DNA from: Nilaparvata lugens
Lineage: Eukaryota > Arthropoda > Insecta > Hemiptera > Delphacidae
Direction of reading: 5' to 3'
Assembly: GCF_014356525.2 (NCBI RefSeq)
Contig: NC_052516.1
Coordinates: 20,292,257 to 20,356,256 of the forward strand
DNA: 64,000 nt
Under the pieces are notes generated by a model that worked only from the letters and a program-made list of their open reading frames with translations, was not told the DNA's origin and made no database searches. A program made the translations under genes and the position numbers. How positions within the stretch are numbered: position 1 is the first letter of the stretch; each line of letters begins with the position of its first letter. Positions 44,071-56,457 of this stretch are shown here, piece by piece.

Positions 44071-44359
44071 ACCTCTAGACTGTATATTTCAAATTAAGGT
44101 TTGAATCACTCTTAGGTAAATTCCTGGTTTTACCTGGATTTTATTTGCATATGAATAAATGAATGAATAAATAAATTTTTGATTGAATATTGAGTGAATG
44201 TTTGAATAAATCAATGCCATTTTGCTTTCATGTAATATATAGATGGGCTCTGCTCACATTTTTCCTCAACCCACAACTCACCTCACCTTACATACGAAGT
44301 TAAGACTTCAAACTAATAAACTTCAAACTTAGTGAACCCAATCGGTTGTTGGAAGTTCC
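44071..44359. other. no feature seen
   Basis: AT-rich; short AATGAATGAATAAATAAAT simple repeat near 44,158-44,178. Confidence 0.4.
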
Positions 44360-44600
44360 AATATTTGTTGACATATAATGTGGAATCAAGGCATGTACGA
44401 AATTCTGTAAAGTATCCTGCAAGGGGAAATGGAAGACGTTCGCAAGGATGAAGAAGAATAGCATGGTTAGCTAATCTGAAAGCCCAGTTCAGAAAAAACA
44501 CCATTCAATTCTTCTTGTCCGCAAGCAATAAAGTAACCGTACCAGACAGGTACCCTAATGAGAAGTTGATGGATATAAATACGAGAGTTATCCCATAAAA
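44360..44600 (+). pseudogene. degraded LINE RT C-terminal fragment (type of 26.1 kb)
   Basis: The + strand reads SILQGEMEDV and then, after a stop and a frame change, LANLKAQFRKNTIQFFLSAS. This aligns with ILQGKIED and LANLRAWFGKTSIQLFRSAT of the 26.1-kb copy. At least one stop and one frameshift lie within 80 codons, so it is older. Plus orientation, unlike the 26.1- and 30.5-kb copies. Confidence 0.75.
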
Positions 44601-45017
44601 TTGAAGCATGAAGATATTTTTAGTAACATTTTTCAGTTTTACTATAATATCTCTCAAATTTCCTCCTATATAGATTTCCTGCTTCCCAATGATCTATTTA
44701 AATTGCAAAAATAGGCAGATTCTCCTTTAAAGAAGAGAAAATCAAAATAAATTTAACCGGTCCCAATCTGAAATTTCCAATCACAATTCTCGGAACCCTT
44801 AACGGAGCTGCTATTTCAACTGCAAAAATTCGCCCCAAAAAACGTTTCCACCTTTTGTGAGGCAATTGCTCCTCCTATCTTTCACCGAAAATTCTCATCA
44901 GAAATACTTGGACTCTGTTTATATTACTTCGTTCCATTCCATAACGATGTTATGATTTCACTCCACTGCAGGTTCCCGTATAATATTAATCAGCCATTAT
45001 CTCTGTTCCATTCGTCG

Positions 45018-45037
45018 CAAAGAGAGAGAGAGAGAGA

Positions 45038-45090
<53 letters not shown>
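45018..45090. repeat. (GA)n microsatellite
   Basis: An almost pure AG dinucleotide run broken by single T substitutions. Confidence 0.95.
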
Positions 45091-45091
<1 letters not shown>

Positions 45092-48000
45092 AAAGTTGGA
45101 GAAGAAGAAATTCACAACACACAATTGGGTGGTTTCAATTATCATACTGAAGAGGCTTCTGCCAATAATTATGCATGAGCTAACGGTTCTTTCCATTGCT
45201 TCTTCTATTTGCCTCGTTTTCGGCTGTTTTTTTATTGCTTCATTTAGTCTGCTCTCCCTCCACACTTTTAGCCTCCCCCATCATCCCTCTCTTTCTTCTC
45301 CCACCATCCAGTTTTTCTCAACTTCCCCAGAACTGCCAAGTTCTCCATCTATTCAAATACAAAAAACCAACTAACGATTTTTCGTCTTGTTTGCGTTTTT
45401 ATATACAGCCTCTTTTCTTCATTTCAACACATTTTTCATTCTTCCATAGTGTAACCATGCTTCTTGTTTTTTGAGATCGTTCATCACTTTTCTTATATTT
45501 CATTACATCACATCGTGAAGATTAGAATAAATATGAAATTTCAATAATTATTATCAATCGATGTTCAATACATGATTAATTCAACGTAGTTCCGAATAAT
45601 ATACTATCGAATACACTAAAAGAGAGGATTTGAAAGTCTATAATCGAGAATTTTTCAATTTCAATCTTTATTTCAAGACTTCTGCTGTTATATACTTTGG
45701 ATAAAACAAATTGAAACTTTTACCAAATATCCGCGTTGCCAAATTGTGCAATTCTCTAATCAAATTTAATAAAATCCTATATGCTTGAGTATATTCAATG
45801 TAGTAACCTCATGAACTTGCGTGAAATGAAAAGGTCGCATTTTCGTACAATTTGACATATACGGCAATACGGATGTTTCTCTAAAGTCTCATTTTCTTGT
45901 ATTTAGACTTATATTTACGCTAATCCAGCGTATTTCAGCCCCATTTACATTTAACGCTAATCCAGGTTTACTTGAAAATATTATCGCATTTTTTATTTGT
46001 CATGTACCTTTTTTGAACCGACATATATGATCAATCGCCTTTCAAACAGAAATGGTGGATTTTGCAGTAACTTGTGGCTTATTGGTGCAAAAACTACCAA
46101 TGTCAATTTTTTTCAAAAATGAGTTTAATACCGTACACTAATACCTCACTCACTAATATAGATTATTTTCAGTTCCAGAAGTGCCAATGTCCTATCTCAA
46201 AGCAATACAAATTTATAAATGATTTAAAGTTATAAAGATAAAGTATAAAATAAAGATAAAGTTATAAAGATAAAGATTGTCATTCATACTCTGTGCCAGA
46301 ACTACCAATGTCGACTTCTGCACTTCTAGCACTCGAATTTCTGTATCGAAATGCCGTAGTACGAAAATACAAGGTGAACATTCAAGCTGATTTGTAAAAA
46401 GTTGATATTTTGACATGGGTAGTTCTTACACCAAGGAACAACCATGATTATATAGTTACTGAAGTGGATATGTGCGTTTGTTTATAAATATTTCAACAAC
46501 TGAAATTCTATTGTCCAAAACGAAATACGCTCATGGCCGTTGGAACATTCAACTGTAGTAGTTTTGATGATATTTCAAGCTAAATTGAGTTAGTGAGTTA
46601 TTATTTGTATTCTTCATTTCATGCAATGTGATCAATCAATCCAGCTGACAGCTGACTGATTTTGATTAACAATTTGTGACATTCAGTTTATACTGTCGGC
46701 ATTGATTAAAGGACAGCGTTAGCGTTAAATTTATAACGAATTCCGACAATTGAAAATAAATCTTACTAGCAAAATTTTTTTCAGCACCAGTTGCTAATGT
46801 TGTGATTTTTTTGGGAATAGCAAAAAATTATTATAAGTGGCTATAATATATGCACATATCGGACTATGTGGAATTCTCATAAGGGACCTCTCACCAATAC
46901 AATCCATACAAATATTTATATTTGATTGCTTTTCATAGGGTTATCAAGATTATGCAATATTTAATCAGCTGTTTCACAAGCTTATCAATTATTACTGGCT
47001 ATTCATCACTTCTGGAGCTTGATGACACTCATCAATCATTACAGTATTTGACATTTCGCAGTCGGCAATATAAATAATTAAATCCTAGCTGCAGTGATAC
47101 TGTAAATGTTTGATATGGGTTAAGATACAGAGCACCTTGCGTATCATGGTGAGCTTCCTATCGATTAGACCCGCATTGTAGGCCTGCTGATTGCAGCCTC
47201 TAACAGGATTTGATCAGCACTTTATAATGGATGTTGGACGTTCGGCATTTTCTAATGATTTTTTCCTTTGAATGCAAAAATTAAGGATGGTCCGGTTTTT
47301 TGTGTAATCAAAGCGCTTTGAGGTTGATAAATTGGGCTTGGCTTTGTCGATTAGTACTCTAAAAAAGGGATGATTTTTAGATTGTTGTTTTTACATGTAT
47401 CTCAAAGGCTTCGCAGGGTCAGCAAATTGATTCTGGATTGTTCTCTAATGAATGACATTCAGTTGAATCACGATACAATATATAGGATTGTAAAAAGTGA
47501 GAAAAAACAAAATGTTTTCATATTCGATACATATTCATGTAAAAATTAAAAAGTCGAAGTAGCCTTTCTTCCAAACTATTTTATTACTCACAGCATGTTT
47601 TGACATATTAATTCCATCTCCAACCAAGAGTAGCCCTCACCAAAATAGTCAAAATATTTTCCAAAATATTATTATAGGTTATTCAAAATTTTAACTGAAA
47701 TATTAACTGGCTAAATTTTAACTGGCTAAAACTAGGCGCTTCTATTGAGAGTGAGCACTAAAGCTGCAAACTCCAATTATATGAGTAATGATCTCTGAAC
47801 CTTATCTTTTAATGTTACTAAAAATTTGTTTTATTGATTTACGGAATCCTGCCTTATCTAGACCTTGTTCACAGTTTTTTACCATATTAGTTTTGAAATT
47901 GAATTCTCAGTGTCTCGATACTATTTTATCATCCACGAATAGTTCATTGGGTGAAGTAAACAAATACAATATTCAGAAAAACAGGCCTCTGCCCAAAACT

Positions 48001-48094
48001 TCTATTTTTTCGAATTCCGTTCCAAATATTGAAATATTTGATTTTAGGTGGAGAAACAATAAATTGATTTTATAATTCAATAGTTTACCTTATA
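45091..48094. other. no gene supported
   Basis: About 3 kb of AT-rich DNA. Short ORFs (for example 45,196-45,474, 46,213-46,416, 47,788-48,075) have no motif or splice context. CGCTAATCCAG occurs twice (about 45,917 and 45,956). A tiny tandem (AAAGATAAAGTTATAAAGAT) is at 46,230-46,275. Confidence 0.4.
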
Positions 48095-48200
48095 AGAATA
48101 GAATATAATACTTTATTGGCCTTCAAGTAAACACTTCATACAATAGGCTTCGTCTTTTATATAATATGTGAGGAATCAAAGGCGATCCAGTCAGTTATAC
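48095..48200 (-). repeat. LINE 3' tail (minus strand)
   Basis: Read on the minus strand it ends GGCCAATAAAGTATTATATT followed by an ATTCT-type tail, the same layout as the tails at 37.4 and 57.6 kb. The coding portion is not detectable. Confidence 0.4.
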
Positions 48201-48779
48201 TCAGGTTTACAGGATATTCTATAATAATATCCACATTAACATTATATGTAATAATTCAACCTTCACTCATCGTTTAGCCTACAACATCATTGTAAGATTA
48301 AATTTACAAAAGCTTCAATATTCGAACAAATCTTTTCTCAGTAGTTTCAACCATTCAAAAGTCGAAGTAATTCTGTGAATCAATCTAATTTTCCGTATCA
48401 TTCAAACAACGGGATAAACTCTTTTCAATCTAAAAGCAGGAATGTTGTGTGAAATTACACAAGTTGGCTCTTGCTAAACTTACTATGTAACCTTTTCAAA
48501 GTTATATTCTTATCATCTTTCCAACTTGCTGTAAATATTTTGAAAAATTCGTACTCCTCTAATATAGTGGGATCCACACCCAACTGTCAGCATTACTCTT
48601 CAATAATAGATGAATGCCTTCAACTCAACGAATTGTGACAGTTTTAGGTTAATCTGGTCCTAAAAAACAGTGTTCACCCGGTTGCCTACCTTACTCCTAC
48701 CCACACACATTCCCTTCCGTACCAAAGCTCATGATACGCAAGAACTCCCGTATCATCTCACTGCTGTTACGTGAGCATA
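48201..48779. other. no feature seen
   Basis: AT-rich, then mixed composition towards 48,700. No credible ORF. Confidence 0.35.
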
Positions 48780-49100
48780 ACCATCAAATTGGCGCCTGCA
48801 CTGCGCATGCGTAACGACACAAAACCAGCCGACAGTCCGGAGGCTGCTGATGTACCCCCTTGGTCGGGGGTGGTTGAGAAGGGGGGAAGAACACCCCCGA
48901 CCCCTATATTTACCCCCTTCCATTGCGTATCCAGCATCCTTGGCTGACGCCAGCCTACGAGCCTACAGTGCTTAGCCAGACCCTGACGCGTGGACCGGTG
49001 TTGTGTAGTATATCTATGTACATATAAAATATAAATAATATCTGCTAGTGTGTGCGCGCAAGGATAAAATAGTGATGATGTCAGCAAGAACGGGAACAAG
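48780..49100. promoter_or_regulatory. CpG-richer island with TGCGCATGCG and G/C hairpin (function unknown)
   Basis: A local GC rise contains ACTGCGCATGCGTAACG near 48,799 (resembling the NRF1-type TGCGCATGCG motif), GGTCGGGGGTG/CACCCCCGACC forming a stem at 48,863-48,902, and GTGTGCGCGCAAGG near 49,051. It could be an unrecognised promoter or an old repeat. The minus ORF across it (48,767-49,246) lacks any motif. Confidence 0.25.
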
Positions 49101-49129
49101 TGTGATAGTGCAAGTGTGGTTCTAGGCTG

Positions 49130-49770
49130 GTCGAAAGCATGTAGAACATCTAGAAAGATGGTAGGTTTCGATTTTGAGGTTCTGGTGCTATTTATAAGAT
49201 CTAGAGCGTGATAAGGTCCTGAAATGAATGAAAAGGGTTTTTCCATTCATAGTACATAATGGGCAGTAAACCGAGGTTTTTTGTTTAACTAATTTCTTGT
49301 GTGATTTCCTTTGAATACATAATCATGAGCATGAAACACATCTACAAAGATGGAAGGTTTCAATTTTGAGATTGTGCTACTATTTATAAGATTTAGGGTC
49401 TTGAGAAGTAATAGATTCCCTCAGTCAAAGAACATATTAATGGTGGATAGTAAAGCAAGAGAGCTTCATGAATAACTGAAGTCTTCTAAGAGCAGGATTT
49501 CCCTATAATCCTAAATCAAAAGCATGCAAAAGATCTAGAAAGATGTGAGTTTCGGTTTTGAGGTTCGAATGATGTTCATAAGATGAACGGCTCCAAGGCG
49601 TACTGAAAATTATATGAAGATAGTTCCCTCACTTATTATAGAAAGATCTGTCAAGTATTGTACCTGTATAGCGAGCGTTATAACTAACCTATTTTTGGTG
49701 AATGAGCAGGTTCGATTATGATTACGAAAAAATGTTATCGAGATGTGAAATTACTAGTTTAGATTTGAAT
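49130..49770. repeat. degenerate tandem repeat, period about 192 bp
   Basis: GCATG + (T/A)AGA-or-AACACATCTA + AAGATG + TTTCGATTTTGAGG + TATTTATAAGAT recurs with GCAT at 49,137, 49,329 and 49,522 (spacing 192 and 193). A fourth, more decayed unit may start near 49,715. Units are about 65-75% similar by eye. Confidence 0.6.
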
Positions 49771-50579
49771 ACTAATTTCACTACAACTCAGAAATGTGAC
49801 TAACCTTCAAAAATCGACTGTTATTTAGAATAAGGACCAGTTTTGGGATGAGGCCTGTTGTGTATTTTCGGAAGTTCTACTACTAAACATAAAGTTCTAC
49901 AACTGAACATAATGGATCAAATTAAAACATGAAGTGTCTTCTAATTCATATGGGAAAGGCTCTTTCACATTTGACCTGAATAGTAAGTTCATAGATATGA
50001 TTGATTGAGCGCACATGAATAATTGTAGGTCAATTCATGATAATTATACGATTATCATCAATTTATAGATTTACTCATGCTCAAATCTAGAGGTGAGAAG
50101 GTTTTATCTTCAGATAAAATTCAAGGGAACGAAAAATGTGATTGCTGTAAGTTCACCCATATTACAAGATCTCTGAATTTGGAAGTATTCTATTATTTAC
50201 TATTCAATGTTGTGGAAACATCTTGTTCTTTTGACAAATTTTTGATAAAATCCTGTTTTCATCAGCTTTTTTCGTATTTACGAGCTTTCACGATTTATTA
50301 TAGTCTAGAAGCATAGTTATGAGAAGTAGATGTATGTATGTGAAGTATAGATGGGAAGTTGAAGTTATCACACATTCTTCATGGTAGTAAAGTGATGGAT
50401 TTTGAAGTAAATTCTAGGTGAACTTCATCACATATAACGTTAAATTTCTGTACAATATGCCCAAATATGTGGGAATCTTGTGAAAGAAGGACAGCGGATG
50501 AGCTGCAGATAAACCTTCAGTAGGAGATAAAACAGATGAAATCACGGTAGGAGTATAGAAAATTTAGTAATAATTGGGC
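49771..50579. other. no gene supported
   Basis: AT-rich; the + ORF at 50,077-50,316 has no motif or splice signals that convince. Nothing else seen. Confidence 0.35.
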
Positions 50580-50715
50580 ATATTATTTTTAATATCCACA
50601 TTTTTTTTTATTTCACTCAATCACTTCAAAATGGCATTAATATGTCGAAACATGTCTTGAGTAATGGATTTAAAAAGGGAAAAGGATACTTTGATTTTTT
50701 AATTTTTACTTAGAC
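50580..50715 (+). repeat. repeat family E fragment
   Basis: ATGTCGAAACATGTCTTGAG and AAAAGGATACTTTGATTTT parallel the 9.3- and 55.8-kb copies. Confidence 0.4.
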
Positions 50716-51438
50716 TATATAGTCTAATACATGGAAAGGGAATTCTATAGAGGTGATGAAGGATATTATTGGATCCGTTTGGATAACTCTTGAATAACAA
50801 ATAGTAAATAGGTTCAAGTATTCACTCTTGTGATATGTTCACTCTTGATTTGACTGTATTGGTACCCATTCGTTACTATAGAGCTGAAATTCTCAATAAA
50901 ACAGTCTTCGACTGATTTTTAAGATTTAATTGTTTGACTCACTTCAGTTACTTTATAGAACTAGTCAAGTCAAAATACAAGATTGGATAATAAGATAGTG
51001 TTTAAAGATGAAGATCTTTCGCACTCAGATACCTGATCATCTTCTTCATATCCTTCCCAATTCCTCCAGATATGTTGTCATGATATATGATCATGGTAGG
51101 CCCCTTTGTTCTTGGATTTTGAATTATTCTCCAGGTTTATGAATAAATAATTGAAGTCCGTGTGATATCTAATGTTAAAATGCAGTAACTCTCATTTTGT
51201 TGAGCGATAGGGTGCTATTATAGGGTTTTAGGGGATTATATTTGACTTGTTTAGTTCTTAAGAATGATTGCTGGTATTTGCTTTTTCTAATAATTGGAAT
51301 GGTTTCACTATTATTTCATGTGGAACATAAATGGGTTTCTCTGTTCTAATTTTTGGTTAACAATGAGTTTAGAAGTTCATCGTATCGTATTTCTGAAGAT
51401 CATAAAAAGATAGAGTTTTTATCATAATAAAATCCTCG
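50716..51438. other. no feature seen
   Basis: AT-rich non-coding sequence. Confidence 0.4.
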
Positions 51439-51834
51439 TTATTGAAAGGTTCACGTTTTAATGCAGTGTTCGATTAGCAATGGTATTGCTAGCCTTGTCG
51501 ATCATTTAACAAAGTGGATAGCGCTATCTCTTTCTCGCTTTGCTCTGTTGCCAGATCGTTTTTTTAACAATGTAGAATTAATAATCAATCAACAAAATAT
51601 TTCGTCCATCTTGATGATGAAAATTCATTATGAAATTATTGAAAAATAGAATTTATTGCCTAATAAAATATATTTTCGACTATTTTAAACAAGAATGAAC
51701 AGTTGTTAATATTACATCAATAAACCTGTATCAGCTACCGTTTATAGAAGGCATCGACAAGACAGAGGTTCGGCAAAGTTGTTCGTTGTTCGCCTATCTT
51801 TCTCCACTACCATTATAACGTGGACCTCACTATA
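51439..51834 (-). mobile_element. TIR element family A, copy A5 (396 bp, reversed)
   Basis: The right end ATAACGTGGACCTCACTATA is well conserved; the left (ATTGAAAGGTTCACGTTTTA) is worn. Internal blocks run in reverse order relative to A1-A4 (for example GACAGAGGTTCGGCAAAGTT on the right). The + ORF at 51,461-51,649 lies inside it and is not a gene. Confidence 0.85.
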
Positions 51835-52454
51835 GGTGAATAATACACCCCAGTGAAATAGAGTGTGACACCTGTTCGAAAATATTTAAAGGAGCCTACA
51901 TAATTAGCTGAAAGGACTGTAAAAGTAGAAATTGTTACACGTAAAAATTGGAGACACATTATTGGAAAATCTATGAATGATCCTGATTTTGATTTGGGAT
52001 AAACAACTTCTCTCTCTCCTCACAATTTTTATATTTGATGAATGATGAAGTAATGAATAAATATAGCCTATGATGTGTGATGGATTTGAATAGTGAATAG
52101 GGTGGGATCTCTTAATTGGGCATGGAAAGAGCCTTGATAATTCCACGTAATAACGTAACTGTAACTGAAAAGCGGATTTACAGACTCCAAAAAAGTTTAT
52201 TTTTTCAATATTCTATTCGAGCTGGATAATCTCTTGTTTTATTCTTGTCTATATGATTGGGGTAGGTTCCACTTTCATTTCTAACAATAGTCAAATATTC
52301 AAGGTTAAATATTTTATCAAATTATTCGTTTATTGAAAATCCATGGAAGTTCATCAATCAAAATGTCTCACTTCCCCCCAACGTTCTATCCTTGTTGATA
52401 ATCAGGGATGAATTGCAAAAGCTGGTAGAAGAATGAATTTGTCAAACTGAGAGT
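51835..52454. other. no feature seen
   Basis: AT-rich non-coding sequence. Confidence 0.4.
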
Positions 52455-52800
52455 CAAATCAAATCAAATCAAATCAAATTGGTTTTTATTATCATGATTT
52501 CAGGGTACAAATATTCATATTATACAACAACGTTACATCTTCTGCAACCAAACACTCATAAATAAAACTTACAGTTGAACTAAAAGATTAATCATTATAA
52601 ATAAATCTAGTTGTTATTATATCGTAGCTCCAGAAAATACAACATTATATTTTAAAAAACATCATGAAAACTCTCCACAAAGGCAAAGCCTGTGTGTGGA
52701 AGAGGGTCTTGGCGATGATTGGCTAACGTCGGACTGTCCCCATACTTGCATCTATCACATTCTTGGGTAACCAGGTATTAAAATCAGAGAAAATTTGAAG
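52455..52800 (-). repeat. LINE 3' end with AATCA-type tail (minus strand)
   Basis: On the + strand (AATCA)n is followed by AATTGGTTTTTATTATC, that is, a minus-strand 3' end AATAAAAACCAATT plus a TGATT-type tail. The block near 52,680 (CAAAGGCAAAGCCTGTGTG) resembles LINE 3'-end hairpin sequence. Coding part not visible. Confidence 0.45.
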
Positions 52801-53939
52801 TTTAAAGGATTTTAAGTATAAAAGATGTAAACATTTAGAGTTAAATTTGGACTATCATTACACGACATTTGCTTTATTTATACAATGAATGAATTATCAC
52901 TTCTATATTTGTCCTCCCAATCTCCTTTAACCAGTCATTAACATTTTTTTTATAAAATCCTCAAATTTTTTTTATAAGTCCTCTCATTCATACCCTGAAC
53001 TATTATAATTGATAAGGAGGGAGTCACCAAATATGTCCACAAAAATATATTTTCCCTTAGCTGGTAGAGCATCAAGTTTATATAGTATCAGCAATCACAT
53101 ACAACACACTTGAATCATATATTCTTTAATTTATCATAGCCGAGTCCACGATTCTTGGATAAACAAGTTTTGCATAATCACTCTCCGACATACTAACAAG
53201 AGAGATATACTCACATTTATATTTGAATTAGCAGACGTCCTTAGTTCTATTCATATAGATTTCATTGAATATTTGGAATAATTATCATACTGTGATAATA
53301 TTTCATTACGTTACGTAATATTTTAGAGAGTTTAAAACAAGAAGATGAGATACTTTTGGAAAAGTCTTGGAAGACTGATAGTTACAATAGTAAAATTAAT
53401 GATGAAGTTTTCGAAATTGAGGTAGTTTTAAATTAGCAAATTTAACTGTAATAAGATATCCTTACGTTTGGAATGTTAAAGCCAGTTTTTGGATTAGGGG
53501 TTAGCGAGTTTCAAAAGAGAAGATAAGAATCTCTTGGAAATGTCTAGGAAGACTGATGATAGGGACAATGATTAAATGAATAATGAAATCTTGGACATGA
53601 ATGTAGTTCCAAAGTAACAAATTTAACTGTAATGAGACGAGTAATGAGACTTTGGCAATGTATAAGAATTTGAAGTGAACTATAATAGGAAAAATAATGA
53701 AACTCTGGAAATGTAAATCGATCTGGAGAAGCCTACACTGTGATAAAATGAATAACGAGTCTTTTATCGATCATCCATCTATTATCCATTGTCAAAGCTT
53801 GCTTGTTAGCGATCTTATAGTAGAACAGCTGATCATTTTTGTAAGCAGCTAATTGGCGTTGCCTGTTTTCTCTTTGCTCAGCTCGGCCCACTTGAGCCAC
53901 TCTTTGCATAAGACAACAGCGATCGATGCGCAAAGATAA
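52801..53939. other. no gene supported
   Basis: AT-rich. From about 53,340 to 53,720 a weak repeat of AGATGAGA/GAGAAGATAAGAATCTCTTG + GAAGACTGAT + ATGAA recurs three times (about 53,342, 53,519, 53,625), suggesting a decayed tandem array. Confidence 0.35.
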
Positions 53940-55030
53940 TAATAATTACAAAGAAGTGGCGCATGTGCTCATTAGGTGACAAAGAGAGTGAGTGAGAGGA
54001 GAAGAGGGAGAGAGGAAAAGAGGGAATGATAGGTGGGAAGAGGAGTGCTGATGGAGGATGGAGAAGAAAGATGGAGGAAGAGTGAGAACAAATGAAAAAA
54101 AGGGAGAGAGATTGCAAGGTTTAAGAAGAGGGTGGAAGAAGAAGGAAAGGTTGAATAGAGGGTAAAAGAGAGAAAGATGTATAAGAGTGTGGAAGAGGGA
54201 AAAGTAAAGTGGATAAAATGAGAAGAGGAGGAATGAGTGATACGCTACGAACAAAACAAGAAGTGAAAGGAGCTATATAAGGAAAAAAAGAAGAAGGGGT
54301 TGGGTAGAGGAGAAGAAAGAAGAAGAATAGAATGTCAAAAGGAAAGGAATGAGAACATGCTGTGACTAAGAGAAAAGTGGTAGAAGAGTAAGAAAAATGG
54401 GAAATAAAGAAAAAGTTTTATAAGAATATGAATAATTGGAGGATGTAATAAAAAGAATGGGAGGGGTGGAAGAAGCCAATAAGAGAAGAAAAGAGGGAGA
54501 GTGAGAAAAAAGAATAAAGACGTGAATATGGAGAGTGAAAAGAGAATCAGTATAGAATGAGCGCATCGGAATGTAGAAGAAGGATTAAGAAAGAAAGAAA
54601 GAAAGGAGGAGTGGAAAGGGATGGTAATCTCTTTAGCAGGAGAAGAAAGAGGAAGAAGACATAAGGGTAGAATCTATGGAGGAATATGGAGAGTGAGATG
54701 TAAGATGAGGAAGGAGAGAAGTGAAAAAGTTAAACTGGAATAAAATAAATGATGCCGATGAAGAAAATCAGAAGAAAGAAAATGGTAGGAGAGGAATCGA
54801 AGACAGGGGAGATAGATGTGGAGGAAGATGAAGAGTGAGATAAGAGATTCAGTAGAGAAAGAAGGAGAAAAGAAGAAAGAAAAAATAGTACACTAGTACC
54901 GTAGATGCTGGTACTTGAAACTAAAGAGGACCTGAGAGAGACATGAAAGGACACCCCTCCTATACTTCTCACCCACTCGCTCCCTCTTTCTCTCTCAGCA
55001 CAAACTTTCCCTTTCCCCTTCATTGTTTAA
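53940..55030. repeat. long purine-rich tract (about 1.1 kb)
   Basis: The + strand is dominated by A and G (GAGAGAGG, GGAAGAAG, AAGAAAGAAAG) for over a kilobase, with few pyrimidines until about 54,955, where it flips to C/T. The minus ORFs (for example 53,946-54,254, 54,730-55,023) are Ser/Phe/Leu artefacts. Not a pure repeat, so probably very old or maintained. Confidence 0.8.
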
Positions 55031-55815
55031 AAAGGACACTCGAAACTGAGGGATGTTTGAAGTGCTCCGGACAGTAGAAACAAATACAACGACGCTCAGT
55101 TGCCTAATGACTAGATGAAAGGGCTGACAGAGAGAGATGCATGTCTCACAGTGAAGAGGCTAGTTAATAGATGAACGGGGAAAGGAGAGAGAATGATAGC
55201 CTAATGATAGACAAATAATATTGTATAAAAATGATGATCGTTATTTGAACCTATAGAGACAATAGAATCTATAACTCTATACTATGAAATATATCCAATA
55301 CACTATGATACTTGCACTAAATGATACTTCACACTAAATACATTGGCTAAATGTATTGGCACAGAGAGATATGCATGCTTTAGAAGATTAATAGACTTGT
55401 ATGAAGATGATGTTTCATACAATAAGTATATCATCAAAATGATAGGGAGAAAAAATAAGGTGACCTTGTGCTATTCCTCTCCAGAATTTAGATAAGGTTG
55501 TACATAGTCCGAAATAGGTTAAGTCTTGTAGTTGTTCACTTCACAAAATTTTACTCTTTAATTATTTTCACAAAGTAGATTTAATAATAAAAATAATAAT
55601 CTATAATATTTGATAAGATTATAGCTCTTTATTGAAATAAAAATATAAATCTAAGTACGCTTTTTAAAATTATTACTCTCACTCTCATGTATGTATTGAA
55701 TCATACTTAAATAAAGAATTATGTTAGGTTAGTTCGCCATCAAATAGTCTTTTTTCTTTAGGGCTTATGAATTAACTGGTAAGGAAATGTTCATATAAAT
55801 AAAAATAGAAACCTG
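55031..55815. other. no feature seen
   Basis: AT-rich, with a short E-like phrase (AAATCTAAGTACGCTTTTTA) near 55,650. Confidence 0.4.
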
Positions 55816-55950
55816 AGTACCCTTTTCAAAATTATTTCGTTACGAAATGTTTCGGCTATATAAATTGGTAGCATTATCACTTGATAAGATTATCACTTGA
55901 TTCACGTTTTGACGGAATTATTTTGAAAAGGGTAGTCAGATTTATATTCA
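55816..55950. repeat. repeat family E, inverted pair
   Basis: GAGTACCCTTTTCAAAATTA on the left is the inverse of the right-hand AATTATTTTGAAAAGGGTA. ACGAAATGTTTCGGC lies between, with TATCACTTGAT repeated twice. Consistent with two E fragments head to head. Confidence 0.55.
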
Positions 55951-56363
55951 GAAGTAGTCCTAAAGAAAAAAAAATCAAGGAAATTCACCTATTATAAAAT
56001 AATTTTAATATTATAATCGTGCCAATTGTTTCGTCAGATTACAGATAATTCCCAATTACTCCCAAGGGAAAGAGAAAGTCTTTTTCCGTTCGTCAAACTC
56101 TGTTTTTGTGTATCTTCTGTCATTGTTTATTCGTACAATAGTTTAGATATTTATTTTTCAAATTTTTCTACTTCATAGTACAATGTCAGTACTCATTTTG
56201 AACTGGGATGCACATTCATTATTACCTATGCTTCTTTAGGAATAATAGTTGACTCCAACAATAGTGAGGCATAGCCTACCAATTTTGCATATTAAAGAAG
56301 GAAATTTGCTTCAACCACTTATACGTTTTGTACAGCACAGATCATTATAAACATTGATGGTTA
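55951..56363. other. no feature seen
   Basis: AT-rich non-coding sequence. Confidence 0.4.
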
Positions 56364-56457
56364 GGACCTCAGGAGTCTGTATTTGGGTCGACGAATCAAT
56401 CAAAATGTTTTTGATCGACTACTGATTCGTCGACCCAAATACAGACCCTTGAGGTCC
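56364..56457. repeat. 94-bp near-perfect hairpin
   Basis: GGACCTCAGGAGTCTGTATT, then TGGGTCGACGAATC on the left, is mirrored by GATTCGTCGACCCA, then AATACAGACCCTTGAGGTCC on the right, around a loop with ATCAAAAATG-like inner pairing. Two or three mismatches in about 40 paired bases. Size and shape are within the range of insect miRNA precursors and of tiny MITEs; expression is unknown. Confidence 0.8.

Noticed and set aside
44952..45474. ORFs around the (GA)n run at 45 kb
   Set aside because: The Arg/Glu stretch is the microsatellite itself; the flanking part is hydrophobic with no motif.
48767..49246. 159-codon minus ORF containing TIFLDVLHAFD
   Set aside because: The phrase resembles the first RT catalytic block of LINEs, but nothing else of an RT is present and the frame runs through the 192-bp repeat; too weak to call.
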